Shown here piece by piece: positions 9,001 to 16,824 of a stretch of 64,000 bases of DNA. The notes below the pieces were generated by a model, which saw nothing but the letters and a program-made list of their open reading frames with translations, did no database searches and was not told the origin of the DNA. The stretch spans positions 1 through 64,000 of the forward strand of contig NZ_FNJV01000015.1 of the NCBI RefSeq assembly GCF_900103125.1, given 5' to 3'. Positions within the stretch are counted from its first letter, which is position 1. Each line of letters starts with the position of its first letter. The DNA is from Mucilaginibacter sp. OK268. GTDB taxonomy: Bacteria > Bacteroidota > Bacteroidia > Sphingobacteriales > Sphingobacteriaceae. The translations under genes were made by a program, and so were the position numbers.

Positions 9001-10007
9001 CAGGTACGATCAATTTAACCCTGACCAATAGCAGCAATGGTTCGTTTACATATAATGAACCCTTCACCAATACCGGTAATGTGTCCAAATATTTTGAATG
9101 GAAAGTGCCGGTGAGTAATATGTCCGCCGGTTTTACGATGAGTTTCAGCACCAGCCAGGCTATTTATATAGATGATATCCTGTTCTATCCGCAAAGTGCG
9201 GAGGCGGTGACTTATGCATATGACCCGGTGGCCCATTTTAAGATCAGCGAAACCAATACGAACGGCGTATCAGCCTACTATACCAATGATAAGTTTGGCA
9301 GGATAGTGATCAGTTATGACCAGGACAAAAATATCAGGGAACGGAAAAGTTATTTAAATTCCGACGATATAGCCGCCGGCTTATTGAGTCCAGATATACG
9401 ATTTCCGCCGAACTCTCCTTATGTGACGGGATCAAGCGATGTTAATACGCCGATCAGCATGGATGCGAATCATAATCCATGTATCACGGATGCTACTTAC
9501 ACCTGGAATTTTGGGGACGGCACCACCGCCAGCGTATTAAACGGCTATCATCAGACGCATACCTATACCACTACGGGGAATTTTACGGTAACTTGTACGG
9601 TTTCCAGTCCCAGTTATAATACCCCGCTGAGTTCCAGCAGTACTGTTATCATCAAATACCCTGACCTGAAGCCGCTCATGTGCCAGTCAGGGGTAACCAT
9701 GTGGGATAATTGTTATCATCACTCACTTAACCAAGTAAGCTGTTTCTCTAATCCTAACGATGCAACCAATAGTTATTACACCATAACATCGGTAGGTGGA
9801 AGTGGTTATGGAACTTTACATTATCAGTGGCAGTTAAGTTATGATGATGGTCAAACATGGACGAATGATGGTACCGACACTAGCCAGTTTAGCGTTCCCT
9901 GTTTTGGTAAAAATCAGAAATATAATATTAGGTGCGTAGTCACTTCGTCAGTTGGACAAACAGGCACATCCAGTATTGCTTTTTTTAATGTCCAGGATTG
10001 TCAATAA
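6084..10007 (+). CDS. Large secreted RHS/YD-repeat protein with PKD domain (RHS module 1, shell protein)
   Basis: The 1,307-residue protein carries a signal peptide (MKKFLFLLPVLSLFLFCPTLFA-Q). The N-terminal region is SpvB/RHS-like (VNPLTGTANVAIPVYQ, then SSAGIGWYLSAGGQVSRELR, residues about 27-90). Long stretches of Tyr/Asp-rich YD-type repeats follow, with a carbohydrate-binding-like segment near 910-1030. A PKD domain (TWNFGDGTT ... HTYTTTGNFTVTCTVS) lies at about 1137-1172 and an Ig-like cysteine-containing end after it. It lacks the RHS-core DPxG end that marks toxin-bearing RHS proteins. It lies 25 nt before the RHS-core gene, and module 2 has the same pair (28960 and 32907). By analogy with TcB/TcC it may form part of a two-subunit shell; that is inference. 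Confidence 0.75.
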   Translation: MKKFLFLLPVLSLFLFCPTLFAQYQVGVNPLTGTANVAIPVYQINKGSVSVPVTLVYGGRGIKPKDVESSAGIGWYLSAGGQVSRELRGLPDDCQKDNSGNARLGWLYNNNGNGISNFSIANDNTTNTCTDETADINYINTNFTGYSDTEPDIFNVSAPGLSCQLVLDKSHVFKALSYQDLKIEYSIDVFGISSFTITNNKGTKYIFTLREQVTQIALPTTSTTVTYFGNAYKQYQYGINFFNNWYLTSITDANGNTVSLNYTVGPDRTSNNPVELFIGGSTTKSTQYTIQQTAQQKILSSISNGTDQLTFNWQSNDYGAGGTNLSYISSVSGMGRSFQFTYSLVAFPRTGSGNYYRVFLRGVNDSGCSSPINYNFTYNGETGVKTATGTTYTTTLSDSSSTFTDYWGYQNTNSFTSPVPIIYVNPSTPAYPRYTNYINPASVGSTYAYLLGRNGKFVDASSIIYGSLSTMTNASGGVTTFTYEPNDYLDIPTNSVVSGNGIRVKAISDNDGTGNNIVRNYSYLDPATNKSSGKPITLPIYAFTIPYTGSATDGVYWDNATVISANDLSSDDHTILYKYCKENKTGAGSTLYQYYVPATQWDNSATPACASCSTAEWYPTQTNVARPTCVSYGPIRNDIYTYPVAPAANYSMERGLIQQVTNYNDAGTKVSETAYTYQRTSPPLIIQALKFDDNNGVKAYAKYNLYASTSELTSQVTKKVYDSPTLTQALSSTTTYTYGNTYHRLTKQQTTNSDNSIVSVNTSYSKDYAIAAPGTDSTTNAIYHLQKQNIDVPIESYTQVTRSGVTKTVGAQLTKFKTFTGNPYFYLPVQSLKFVSTDGDTFTPFAITGGVAIADPKYIPTANYTAYDNTGLLQTGDDNYKHVQTGITDHFSNQSVALFKNTAVSETGFEDFDSSLPPGTNYTLPISTGIVNTNSHNGNAYTFSTGQNISKVMSKKAGENYYTLSAWISSASAGTINLTLTNSSNGSFTYNEPFTNTGNVSKYFEWKVPVSNMSAGFTMSFSTSQAIYIDDILFYPQSAEAVTYAYDPVAHFKISETNTNGVSAYYTNDKFGRIVISYDQDKNIRERKSYLNSDDIAAGLLSPDIRFPPNSPYVTGSSDVNTPISMDANHNPCITDATYTWNFGDGTTASVLNGYHQTHTYTTTGNFTVTCTVSSPSYNTPLSSSSTVIIKYPDLKPLMCQSGVTMWDNCYHHSLNQVSCFSNPNDATNSYYTITSVGGSGYGTLHYQWQLSYDDGQTWTNDGTDTSQFSVPCFGKNQKYNIRCVVTSSVGQTGTSSIAFFNVQDCQ

Positions 10008-10032
10008 TTACTAAAATCAGACCTATTCTCAT

Positions 10033-13000
10033 ATGAAATCTATGTATAGAAAACTAAATACCTGGTTTTTAAGCATCACGATTTGCTTTACCGCCGGACA
10101 GGTTACAGCGCAAAGCAAAAACTTTGTGCAGGACGAGGTGGTGAAAATTCCTGGGGTTGTTAGTGTTACCCAATTACCTGGACTTACCGTTACACAGAAA
10201 CAAACCACTAAGATTTATTTTGATGGCCTGGGCAGAGTGACACAAACCGTGGCCGTGCAAGCTAGCCCCTCACAGAAAGATATTATTCGACCGGTGGTTT
10301 ATAATAGTTTAGGACAGCTAACAAAAGGTTTATTACCCTATGTTGGCGCCGATGGCGGTGGTTCTTACCGGCCTAATGCCGTAACTACCGAGCAAGCCAG
10401 TTTTTATAATAATGGTGTTGGTGATAAAGTAGCGGATGATAGCTTACCCTTCAACCAGCAGGTATTTGAAAAAAGCCCCTTACAGCGAATCTTAAGATCG
10501 GGATTGGTTGGAGCTGGTTTCCAACCGACAGGGGCAACAGGCACACAACACTATAAAACCGCGGTTTATCGTTCCAATACGAGTGCTGCCGATGGTAATA
10601 TTATTATCTGGGGAGCCGACGCAACCAATAAGGGGAATTATGCTGATAATACACTGTCAGTTACAGACGGTAAAGATGAAGATGGCGTAGAGACCCTGAG
10701 TTTTATCGACCTAAATGGTAAGGCTATACTGAAAAGGCAAAAGAACGGGGCTACAAATTTAGACACCTATTACATCTATAATAACGCAGGTATGATCAGT
10801 TATGTTATCCCACCGCTGGCATTAAACACTATGGTGGCTGGCAACAATTATGATCCTAACCAGGCTGTCGTCAATAAATTGGTTTTCAAATATGTATATG
10901 ATGACCGGGAGAGAGTGGTGGAAAAAACGATGCCGAATGCGGGTGTGATCTATATGATTTATGATCCACTTAACCGTCCGGTGCTTATACAGGATGCTAA
11001 ATTGAGAATGGTTAATCAATGGAATTATATCAAGTACGATAATAAAGATCATGCAATTGGCCAGGGAATTTATACAGATGCTACTAATACGACTCGCATG
11101 GCGATGCAAACCTATGTTACTTCGGGGACGATCGCGGCTAACTACAGTGCCACCTGGTACGAAAGCCGCTCAACAGCGGCAGCCACTGGTTACTATAGCA
11201 ATGCGGTATTCCCGACAAGCAATATAACGCCCTTAGCCTATAGCTATTATGATGATTATGATATAGACGGGAACGGCTCTGCCAATTATACTTATTCGGT
11301 GCAATCCCTGACCAATGAATCTTCGCCTACAGCGGCAGCCATCAAAGGCGTACCAACCATGGTCAGTACGCGTTCAGTTGGCAGCGGGTTAAGTAGTATT
11401 TGGCTGCTCAAAGTGATGTTTTATGATAAGAGCGGGCATGTGATACAAACACAAAGTAATAACCAGCTCAATTATACCGCCGGGGTGATCACCGATTATT
11501 CAACCTCGGCACCCGATTTTATAGGTACGCCTAAACAAACCAAGATTGTTAAAGTGACCGGAACGACAGCAGCCCCCATTACGACCAGTGTGATGACGAC
11601 AATGAGCTATGATCATATGTATCGCGTTATCGCGATCGATCAGAGTTATAATGGGGGAGCCGCTGTCCATGTGGCGGCCTATACTTACAACGAGTTGGGG
11701 CAACTGGTGCAAAAGAACCTGCAACCAGGTACTGCGGCGGCGGCGCAGGATATTACGCTGAACGGCAATAACAGCGTAGCCAGCGGCGCGACGTTGAACG
11801 TTACCGCAGGAAATAGCATCACTCTTAGCCCGGGCTTTTCTGCAGCCAGTGGCTCCACATTTACAGCCAATATCAGCTCTGGTGCATTGCAATCCATAGA
11901 TTATCGGTACAATATCAGGGGGCAACTCATCAGTATCAACAACAGCAAGCTAGCCAACGACAGCGGAACAACCAATACTAATGATGACAGCACTGATTTG
12001 TTTGGCATGCAGCTGCTTTATGATCAAACCGATAGTAATTTAGGTAATACACCCTGGTTTAGCGGTAAATTATCTGCGGTCAAATGGATGAGTAAAGACG
12101 CGAACGGAACCGCCGGCAATGAGCGAAGTTATAAATACAGTTATGATGCGTTGAGTCGTTATACAGGCAGCTCTTATGCAGAAAGGACAGCCAGCTCAAC
12201 AGGAGCATTTAATGTGAACGTGAACGGTTTTAATGAGAATGCGATCAGCTATGACGTAGGCGGTAATCTACTGACCCTGAAACGAAACTCGATTCCGACT
12301 GGCGGTGGAGCGGCGACAGAGTTTGATAACCTGACCTACGCCTATGATGCTGCAAACCCAAATCAACTTAAATCAGTTACAGATGATACGGGAAGTAACT
12401 ATACCGCGTATGGTTTCCGGAATTTGAGTGGTACTACAACAGGTAGCTATGCCTATGATGTAAATGGTAACCTGACTGCTGATCCTTACAAAGCGCTGAC
12501 GCTGGATTATAATATCCTGAACCGTACGGACAAGATTACCATCACTTCGGCAACAGGCCGGTATATTACGTATACGTATAATAGTGCTGGAAAAATGATC
12601 CGAAAACAGCAGTTTGATAACAATGCCTTACAAGTCACAACAGATTATATAGACGGTTTTGTATATTTAAATAGTACATTAAGCTACTTCGGTATGCCTG
12701 AAGGACGGGTAAGAAATACGGGAGGGGCTTTAAAACCAGAATATATCATTAGCGATCAGCAGGGTAATGCCCGTATCAGTTTGGAGGAAAGCAATACAGC
12801 ACCAGGTACGGCAATCGTACGTCAGGAAAACAGCTATTACGGGTTCGGCCTGGTGATGCCTGGCAGTCTGGTAGCTACTCCGACAACGGACAATAAACAG
12901 TTATATAATGGGGGTAGTGAATGGCAAAAAGACTTTGGTAACCTGCCAGATTATTACCAAACTTTTTATCGCAATTATGATGCAGCATTAGGCAGATTTA

Positions 13001-13983
13001 TTGGTATTGATCCGGAATCAGAAAGTTCGGTGGGCATAACCACCTATAATTATGCAGGGAATAACCCAATCATGTTTAATGATCCACTAGGTGATGAACC
13101 AGCACCTATAGCGCCCACTTGGTCCTCATTAGATTATCTTAATAGCGCTTACGCGGGAGCTATACAGGAGTCAGCTAACCTTTATAATCAGATGATTGCC
13201 AATGAAGGAGGATTTTACGCAAGTTTTAATAGTGGCGGATGGGATGCAACAACGGCTCTCGGTCATTTAATGAATGATAGGATTGCGCGAAATGGTGGTT
13301 ATGCTGATCGCAATGGGATCATTTATTTTCACGGCAATGGTATCGCAATTAGAGCGGGACTTGCTTACAACTCCATGTGGGGAATAACCTCTTTACAAAT
13401 ACCGGGTTTGGCAGGTAGCCTTGCAGAGGCATACGATAATTACAACTCCAATCCTGATAGAAAGGGGCCTGGCTTATATCTTACGCCAGAAGCTGAACCA
13501 AATAGGCCTAAAGATTTTTTTAACTTTTATGGTTTAGATGCTAATAGTAACAGTTTAGTTTATAACGGAGTTAGTGGCTATGGAATGTCTCGAGAGTTTA
13601 CGGTAAGTCCATCGGATGATGATGAGAATTCAAAGGCAAATACAGTATCTAAATGGACGGGTATTTTGGATAACGCTACGACTGCGACAAGCATCATAAA
13701 GTTTTTTGGAGAAGAGTCTGGTAAAATAAAATGGACCGGGAAAGCAGTTTTTGGTGCTTTCGCAGATGTGACTGGGTTGGCATCTATAGGTAATAGTGTT
13801 TATAGTGCTGGTAAAGCATGGAAAAAAGGAGATAAGGTAGGGGCGGTTTGGAATACCGTAAAAGCCGCTGGAACCATAGGTTTTATGGTTTTTGGAGGTG
13901 AGGAGGCAACACTCACGGTAAAAGGTCTTGAAGTAATCTGGAACTTGGGTGCAACCTGGCTCGATTATAAAACGGGAAATTAA
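10033..13983 (+). CDS. RHS repeat-associated core protein with variable C-terminus (candidate toxin 1)
   Basis: The 1,316-residue protein has a signal peptide ending near VTAQ. A DUF6443-type N-terminus follows (KIYFDGLGRVTQTVAVQASP, about residues 57-76). A coathanger-stack-like insert (NSITLSPGFSAASGSTF) lies near residues 595-611, then YD repeats. The RHS core hallmark is LGRFIGIDPE...YNYAGNNPIMFNDPLG, with DPLG at 1017-1020. The remaining 296 residues are unrelated to the module 2 protein. The last 80 include glycine-rich hydrophobic stretches (VFGAFADVTGLASIG, AGTIGFMVFGG), compatible with a membrane-active domain. In polymorphic toxins the region after DPxG is the toxin. The next gene encodes a three-helix membrane protein, which suits immunity to such a toxin. 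Toxicity is not shown by sequence alone. Confidence 0.8.
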   Translation: MKSMYRKLNTWFLSITICFTAGQVTAQSKNFVQDEVVKIPGVVSVTQLPGLTVTQKQTTKIYFDGLGRVTQTVAVQASPSQKDIIRPVVYNSLGQLTKGLLPYVGADGGGSYRPNAVTTEQASFYNNGVGDKVADDSLPFNQQVFEKSPLQRILRSGLVGAGFQPTGATGTQHYKTAVYRSNTSAADGNIIIWGADATNKGNYADNTLSVTDGKDEDGVETLSFIDLNGKAILKRQKNGATNLDTYYIYNNAGMISYVIPPLALNTMVAGNNYDPNQAVVNKLVFKYVYDDRERVVEKTMPNAGVIYMIYDPLNRPVLIQDAKLRMVNQWNYIKYDNKDHAIGQGIYTDATNTTRMAMQTYVTSGTIAANYSATWYESRSTAAATGYYSNAVFPTSNITPLAYSYYDDYDIDGNGSANYTYSVQSLTNESSPTAAAIKGVPTMVSTRSVGSGLSSIWLLKVMFYDKSGHVIQTQSNNQLNYTAGVITDYSTSAPDFIGTPKQTKIVKVTGTTAAPITTSVMTTMSYDHMYRVIAIDQSYNGGAAVHVAAYTYNELGQLVQKNLQPGTAAAAQDITLNGNNSVASGATLNVTAGNSITLSPGFSAASGSTFTANISSGALQSIDYRYNIRGQLISINNSKLANDSGTTNTNDDSTDLFGMQLLYDQTDSNLGNTPWFSGKLSAVKWMSKDANGTAGNERSYKYSYDALSRYTGSSYAERTASSTGAFNVNVNGFNENAISYDVGGNLLTLKRNSIPTGGGAATEFDNLTYAYDAANPNQLKSVTDDTGSNYTAYGFRNLSGTTTGSYAYDVNGNLTADPYKALTLDYNILNRTDKITITSATGRYITYTYNSAGKMIRKQQFDNNALQVTTDYIDGFVYLNSTLSYFGMPEGRVRNTGGALKPEYIISDQQGNARISLEESNTAPGTAIVRQENSYYGFGLVMPGSLVATPTTDNKQLYNGGSEWQKDFGNLPDYYQTFYRNYDAALGRFIGIDPESESSVGITTYNYAGNNPIMFNDPLGDEPAPIAPTWSSLDYLNSAYAGAIQESANLYNQMIANEGGFYASFNSGGWDATTALGHLMNDRIARNGGYADRNGIIYFHGNGIAIRAGLAYNSMWGITSLQIPGLAGSLAEAYDNYNSNPDRKGPGLYLTPEAEPNRPKDFFNFYGLDANSNSLVYNGVSGYGMSREFTVSPSDDDENSKANTVSKWTGILDNATTATSIIKFFGEESGKIKWTGKAVFGAFADVTGLASIGNSVYSAGKAWKKGDKVGAVWNTVKAAGTIGFMVFGGEEATLTVKGLEVIWNLGATWLDYKTGN

Positions 13984-14062
13984 ATTTAAAACTTTGTGCA
14001 AGTGAAAGGCACAAAGAAAGTATATTGGCTAAATATTATTACGAATAAAATACAAATTTATC

Positions 14063-14461
14063 ATGAGGGTTGTTGACTTTTTTGTGTATTACATTTCAAC
14101 ATTATACACAAATAAAAAGCGTGGAAATTTATTGTGGGAGAGTCCAATTAGGAGAACCGCATTTGTTGTCGGGGTATTATTTACCATGCTATTATTCTCG
14201 ATTTCGCAAATCTTGTGTTCGTTGATAGGTAATATAAACCTAATAGATATACTTTATTCCAAAATTGCATTAATTATTTTGGGACTGGTGTTAATTCAAA
14301 TTTTGGTATACATCTACATTAAAAAAGGAAGATTCGAGTATATTACCTCAGAGCGGTTTAAAGGATTTAAGATGAGTGATCGTGCTGGCGGGATAATATG
14401 TGGGCTTATAGTTGTGCTTTCAGTTTTTTTAGCGATTTTAATATCGATAATTATTGATTAG
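14063..14461 (+). CDS. Small three-helix membrane protein, candidate immunity protein 1
   Basis: The 132-residue protein has three clear transmembrane segments (about 32-56, 66-86 and 108-131), a basic cytoplasmic-type loop (KKGRFEYITSERFKGFK) and no signal peptide. I do not recognise a family. It starts 79 nt after the RHS-core gene, is AT-rich compared with the RHS core, and is followed by a terminator homologous to the hairpin that ends the module 2 immunity gene. That position (variable RHS C-terminus, then a small gene, then a shared terminator) is the usual place for an immunity gene. A membrane immunity protein would fit a membrane-targeting toxin. Confidence 0.6.
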   Translation: MRVVDFFVYYISTLYTNKKRGNLLWESPIRRTAFVVGVLFTMLLFSISQILCSLIGNINLIDILYSKIALIILGLVLIQILVYIYIKKGRFEYITSERFKGFKMSDRAGGIICGLIVVLSVFLAILISIIID

Positions 14462-14483
14462 GAGAATCCAAAATATTCAGCCT

Positions 14484-14900
14484 CAGCTTGTCTGTGACCA
14501 GTGTGTAAAATGATTTTAGTATTTGCAATGCGTGACTATTAAGTAAAAAGCCCAGCTTAACGTTGGGCTTTTGCTTTTTATAAGCTAACTTTGTTATAGC
14601 ATGTTGAATGTGGCCTCCGGTAAAGTGTGATATGTATTTTAATTAGTACTCTTGAATTATGAATTTTTGAACTTTCGATAAAAATTCCCCATACTGTTCC
14701 CCTGAAAATGAAAAGACGAGAAAACCTTGCGCTATTTTGAATTGCTACTTTTGTTCTATTCCAGATAGGACTTATATATCAATGGAATGTTTGATTATTA
14801 TTCATTATACTTTACATAACAAGCTCATTGACCATCTGTTACAAGTTCTTTATGCTATAAATACCATCAAACAAGGTCTAAGAAAATGAGACCCATTCGG
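14484..14900 (+). repeat. Degenerate repeat unit, copy 1
   Basis: The unit begins CTTGTCTGTGACCAGTGTGT, contains AGTATTTGCAATG, the module 1 terminator and TAAGCTAACTTTGTTATAGC, and ends with CCCATTCGGT. Each landmark reappears in the same order at 15013-15356. Confidence 0.5.
14545..14580 (+). terminator. Rho-independent terminator of RHS module 1
   Basis: AAAAGCCCA (14546-14554) pairs with TGGGCTTTT (14564-14572) around a 9-nt loop, and a T-rich tract follows. The sequence after it (TATAAGCTAACTTTGTTATA) matches that after the hairpin at 37181-37223. Confidence 0.8.
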
Positions 14901-15012
14901 TTATCATTTTCATAAGAATACTTAACAACTACGTTATAATCAACTACTTAAGTGACTGGGTAATCATCCCGACGAAACCAAAGTCAAATGGAATAAAAAC
15001 CCGCATATCAAC

Positions 15013-15356
15013 CAGTCTCGCGCTCGTCTGTGACGAGTGCGTAATGTTGTTTCAGTATTTGCAATGGGAGAATATTATTGCGGAATAAGCCAAGCCACAG
15101 CGCTTGATTTTACTTTTTGTCAGCTAAGGTTGTTTTAACATGTTGGCAAAGACGATCAAGAAGTATAACAATCGGATCGTTAAATATGATCGTATGGAAA
15201 ATTATCCACCTATTATTGCGTTGCAATTGAAAACAGGGGGCAATATTAATTTCTATTCATTATATTTGAAAAACGAGTTCATTGACTATCATTTATATGG
15301 ATAAATAGGCTACAAAATCCACCAAACAAAAGCACATTATGTGTGCCCCATTCGGT
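15013..15356 (+). repeat. Degenerate repeat unit, copy 2
   Basis: The unit begins CTCGTCTGTGACGAGTGCGT, close to the word at 2011-2038. It continues with AGTATTTGCAATG, CAGCTAAGGTTGTTTTAACA and CCCATTCGGTG. The terminator hairpin that copy 1 carries has been lost here. Confidence 0.5.
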
Positions 15357-15877
15357 GCCCGTTGTTGTTTGTTTTCGATATAACGAATTGAATATCATAG
15401 ATATAAATGGCCGGATCATCATCCTGCCATCTCGCCTTACCTGTACAATTTTTCGAACCCCTTTGTCAGTGATTTGAAAATAGACTCAGAGCTATTCTAT
15501 TGATTTATAAATTACGATAAAATAAATTTTGTATCCGCGTTTTTTGAATTAGGGTGATCTTATTACAATGTTCAATCTTGTTCAGAAATTTGTGAAAAAC
15601 CTATTATCGCCAATCTGATAAGTAAATCTGCTAAACGGTTAAATCGTCCCCGATGTCATTGGAGTGCTGATACGGCGGATTCTGGATTAAAACTTACAGG
15701 GTGAAGAATAATAACCTTATATTCATTCCGCTGCTCAACACTGCGCCCCTGTTCGTCGAGCATTCACACGGCTGTCTGAGCCTTTTGGATCAGCATGGTT
15801 GGCGGTTGGAAAAAAAATTATTTTTATATATTTTAAGTATAACTATATTTATTAAATTAGGGCCTTATTGAAGTGTC

Positions 15878-16303
15878 GTGAAAATTCCTAAACTGAACCC
15901 ACATAGACGTTTAAAAGCTTATACATTGACCGAAGTGCTTGTCGTGTTGGTTATTATCGGCATTCTATTATTATTGATCCTACCGAATTTGTTACCGCTG
16001 GTTACGAAGGCCAAAACCACGGAAGCCAAAATGCAGTTGGAGCATGTCCAGACATTAGAGAAAAATTACTTTTACGAGCATTCTAAATATTCTAAAGACC
16101 TGACCGAACTGGGCTTTATCCAGGAGAAATTAACTACCGAAGGTAAGGATGCGCATGCCAATTACAGGATCGAGATCACTAATGTGAGCAACACCAGCTT
16201 TACTGCCCGCGCTACTTCAGTGGTGGACTTTAATGGTAACGGTACGTTCAACGTATGGGAGATGGATCAGGATAAGACCCTGAAAGAGGTAACGCCGGAT
16301 TAA
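15878..16303 (+). CDS. Major pseudopilin, GspG/PilE-like
   Basis: The 141-residue protein starts at GTG. A short basic leader ends at Ala14, followed by YTLTEVLVVLVIIGILLLLI, the class III prepilin signal with Glu at mature position +5 (E19). The hydrophobic helix is the assembly stalk. The rest is a small globular domain ending near the acidic NGNGTFNVWEMDQD, reminiscent of the calcium loop of GspG. The prepilin peptidase follows immediately: its ATG overlaps the last base of this stop codon. As the first gene of a six-gene operon it should be the main subunit of the pseudopilus. Confidence 0.85.
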   Translation: MKIPKLNPHRRLKAYTLTEVLVVLVIIGILLLLILPNLLPLVTKAKTTEAKMQLEHVQTLEKNYFYEHSKYSKDLTELGFIQEKLTTEGKDAHANYRIEITNVSNTSFTARATSVVDFNGNGTFNVWEMDQDKTLKEVTPD

Positions 16304-16824
16304 TGCTACTCGTTATTTACATCATCATTATATTTCTGCTCGGCCTTGTTTTTATACAGGATATGATGTACCGGGCGGTTACCTGGTACCTGTTCCCGAT
16401 ACTTATGATAGGGCTATTATCCACGAGGTTGTTATCCGGCGAGCCTTTCGCGGTAATCAGTCAATCGGCACTCGTTAATATAGCTGTTGTACTCCTGATC
16501 TTACTGGTACTTACGGTTTATCTGTGGTTACGAAATGGCCGGGTACTGAACCCGACTAAAGATTATTTGGGTATAGGTGATATTTTGTTTTTCGGGGTGG
16601 TGGCCTGCTATTTGTCTGTGCTTAATTTTATCATTTTTTTTAACGTTAGTTTACTCTGCGCCATCTTACTGTATTTGTTATTCAGAAGGGTAACCAAAAG
16701 CAAGTATATTCCGCTGGCTGGTTTTCAGGCTTTGGTGTTTATCGTATTTTTAGTGGGAGACCGCTGTTATTTTCATTTCCACATCACGGATGATGCCTGG
16801 TTATTACGTTTATATAATCTATGA
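16303..16824 (+). CDS. Prepilin peptidase, A24 family, catalytic domain only
   Basis: The 173-residue polytopic membrane protein carries the two aspartates of the A24 family: D20 in FIQDMMYRAV and D93 in the YLGIGDILF motif (GxGD). It would cleave the leaders of the pseudopilins encoded at 15878, 23173 and 23669. It lacks the N-terminal zinc/methyltransferase half of GspO/PilD (usual length about 260-290 residues), so N-methylation may be absent or done elsewhere. It overlaps the ATPase gene by 4 nt. Confidence 0.85.
   Translation: MLLVIYIIIIFLLGLVFIQDMMYRAVTWYLFPILMIGLLSTRLLSGEPFAVISQSALVNIAVVLLILLVLTVYLWLRNGRVLNPTKDYLGIGDILFFGVVACYLSVLNFIIFFNVSLLCAILLYLLFRRVTKSKYIPLAGFQALVFIVFLVGDRCYFHFHITDDAWLLRLYNL

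Larger units (their letters stand above)
14462..15877. other. Gene-free stretch of 1.4 kb made of degenerate tandem repeats
   Basis: No supportable gene is present. The left half contains 14484-14605 and 14793-14900. The right half contains diverged copies of both in the same order, at 15013-15145 and 15250-15356. Shared words include TCTGTGAC, AGTATTTGCAATG, the trailing CAGCTAA-GTTGTTTTAACATGTT motif and CCCATTCGGT. The block therefore looks like two degenerate copies of post-module sequence, perhaps the remains of lost toxin/immunity cassettes. Between 15357 and 15877 only AT-rich sequence upstream of the secretion operon is seen. Confidence 0.6.
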
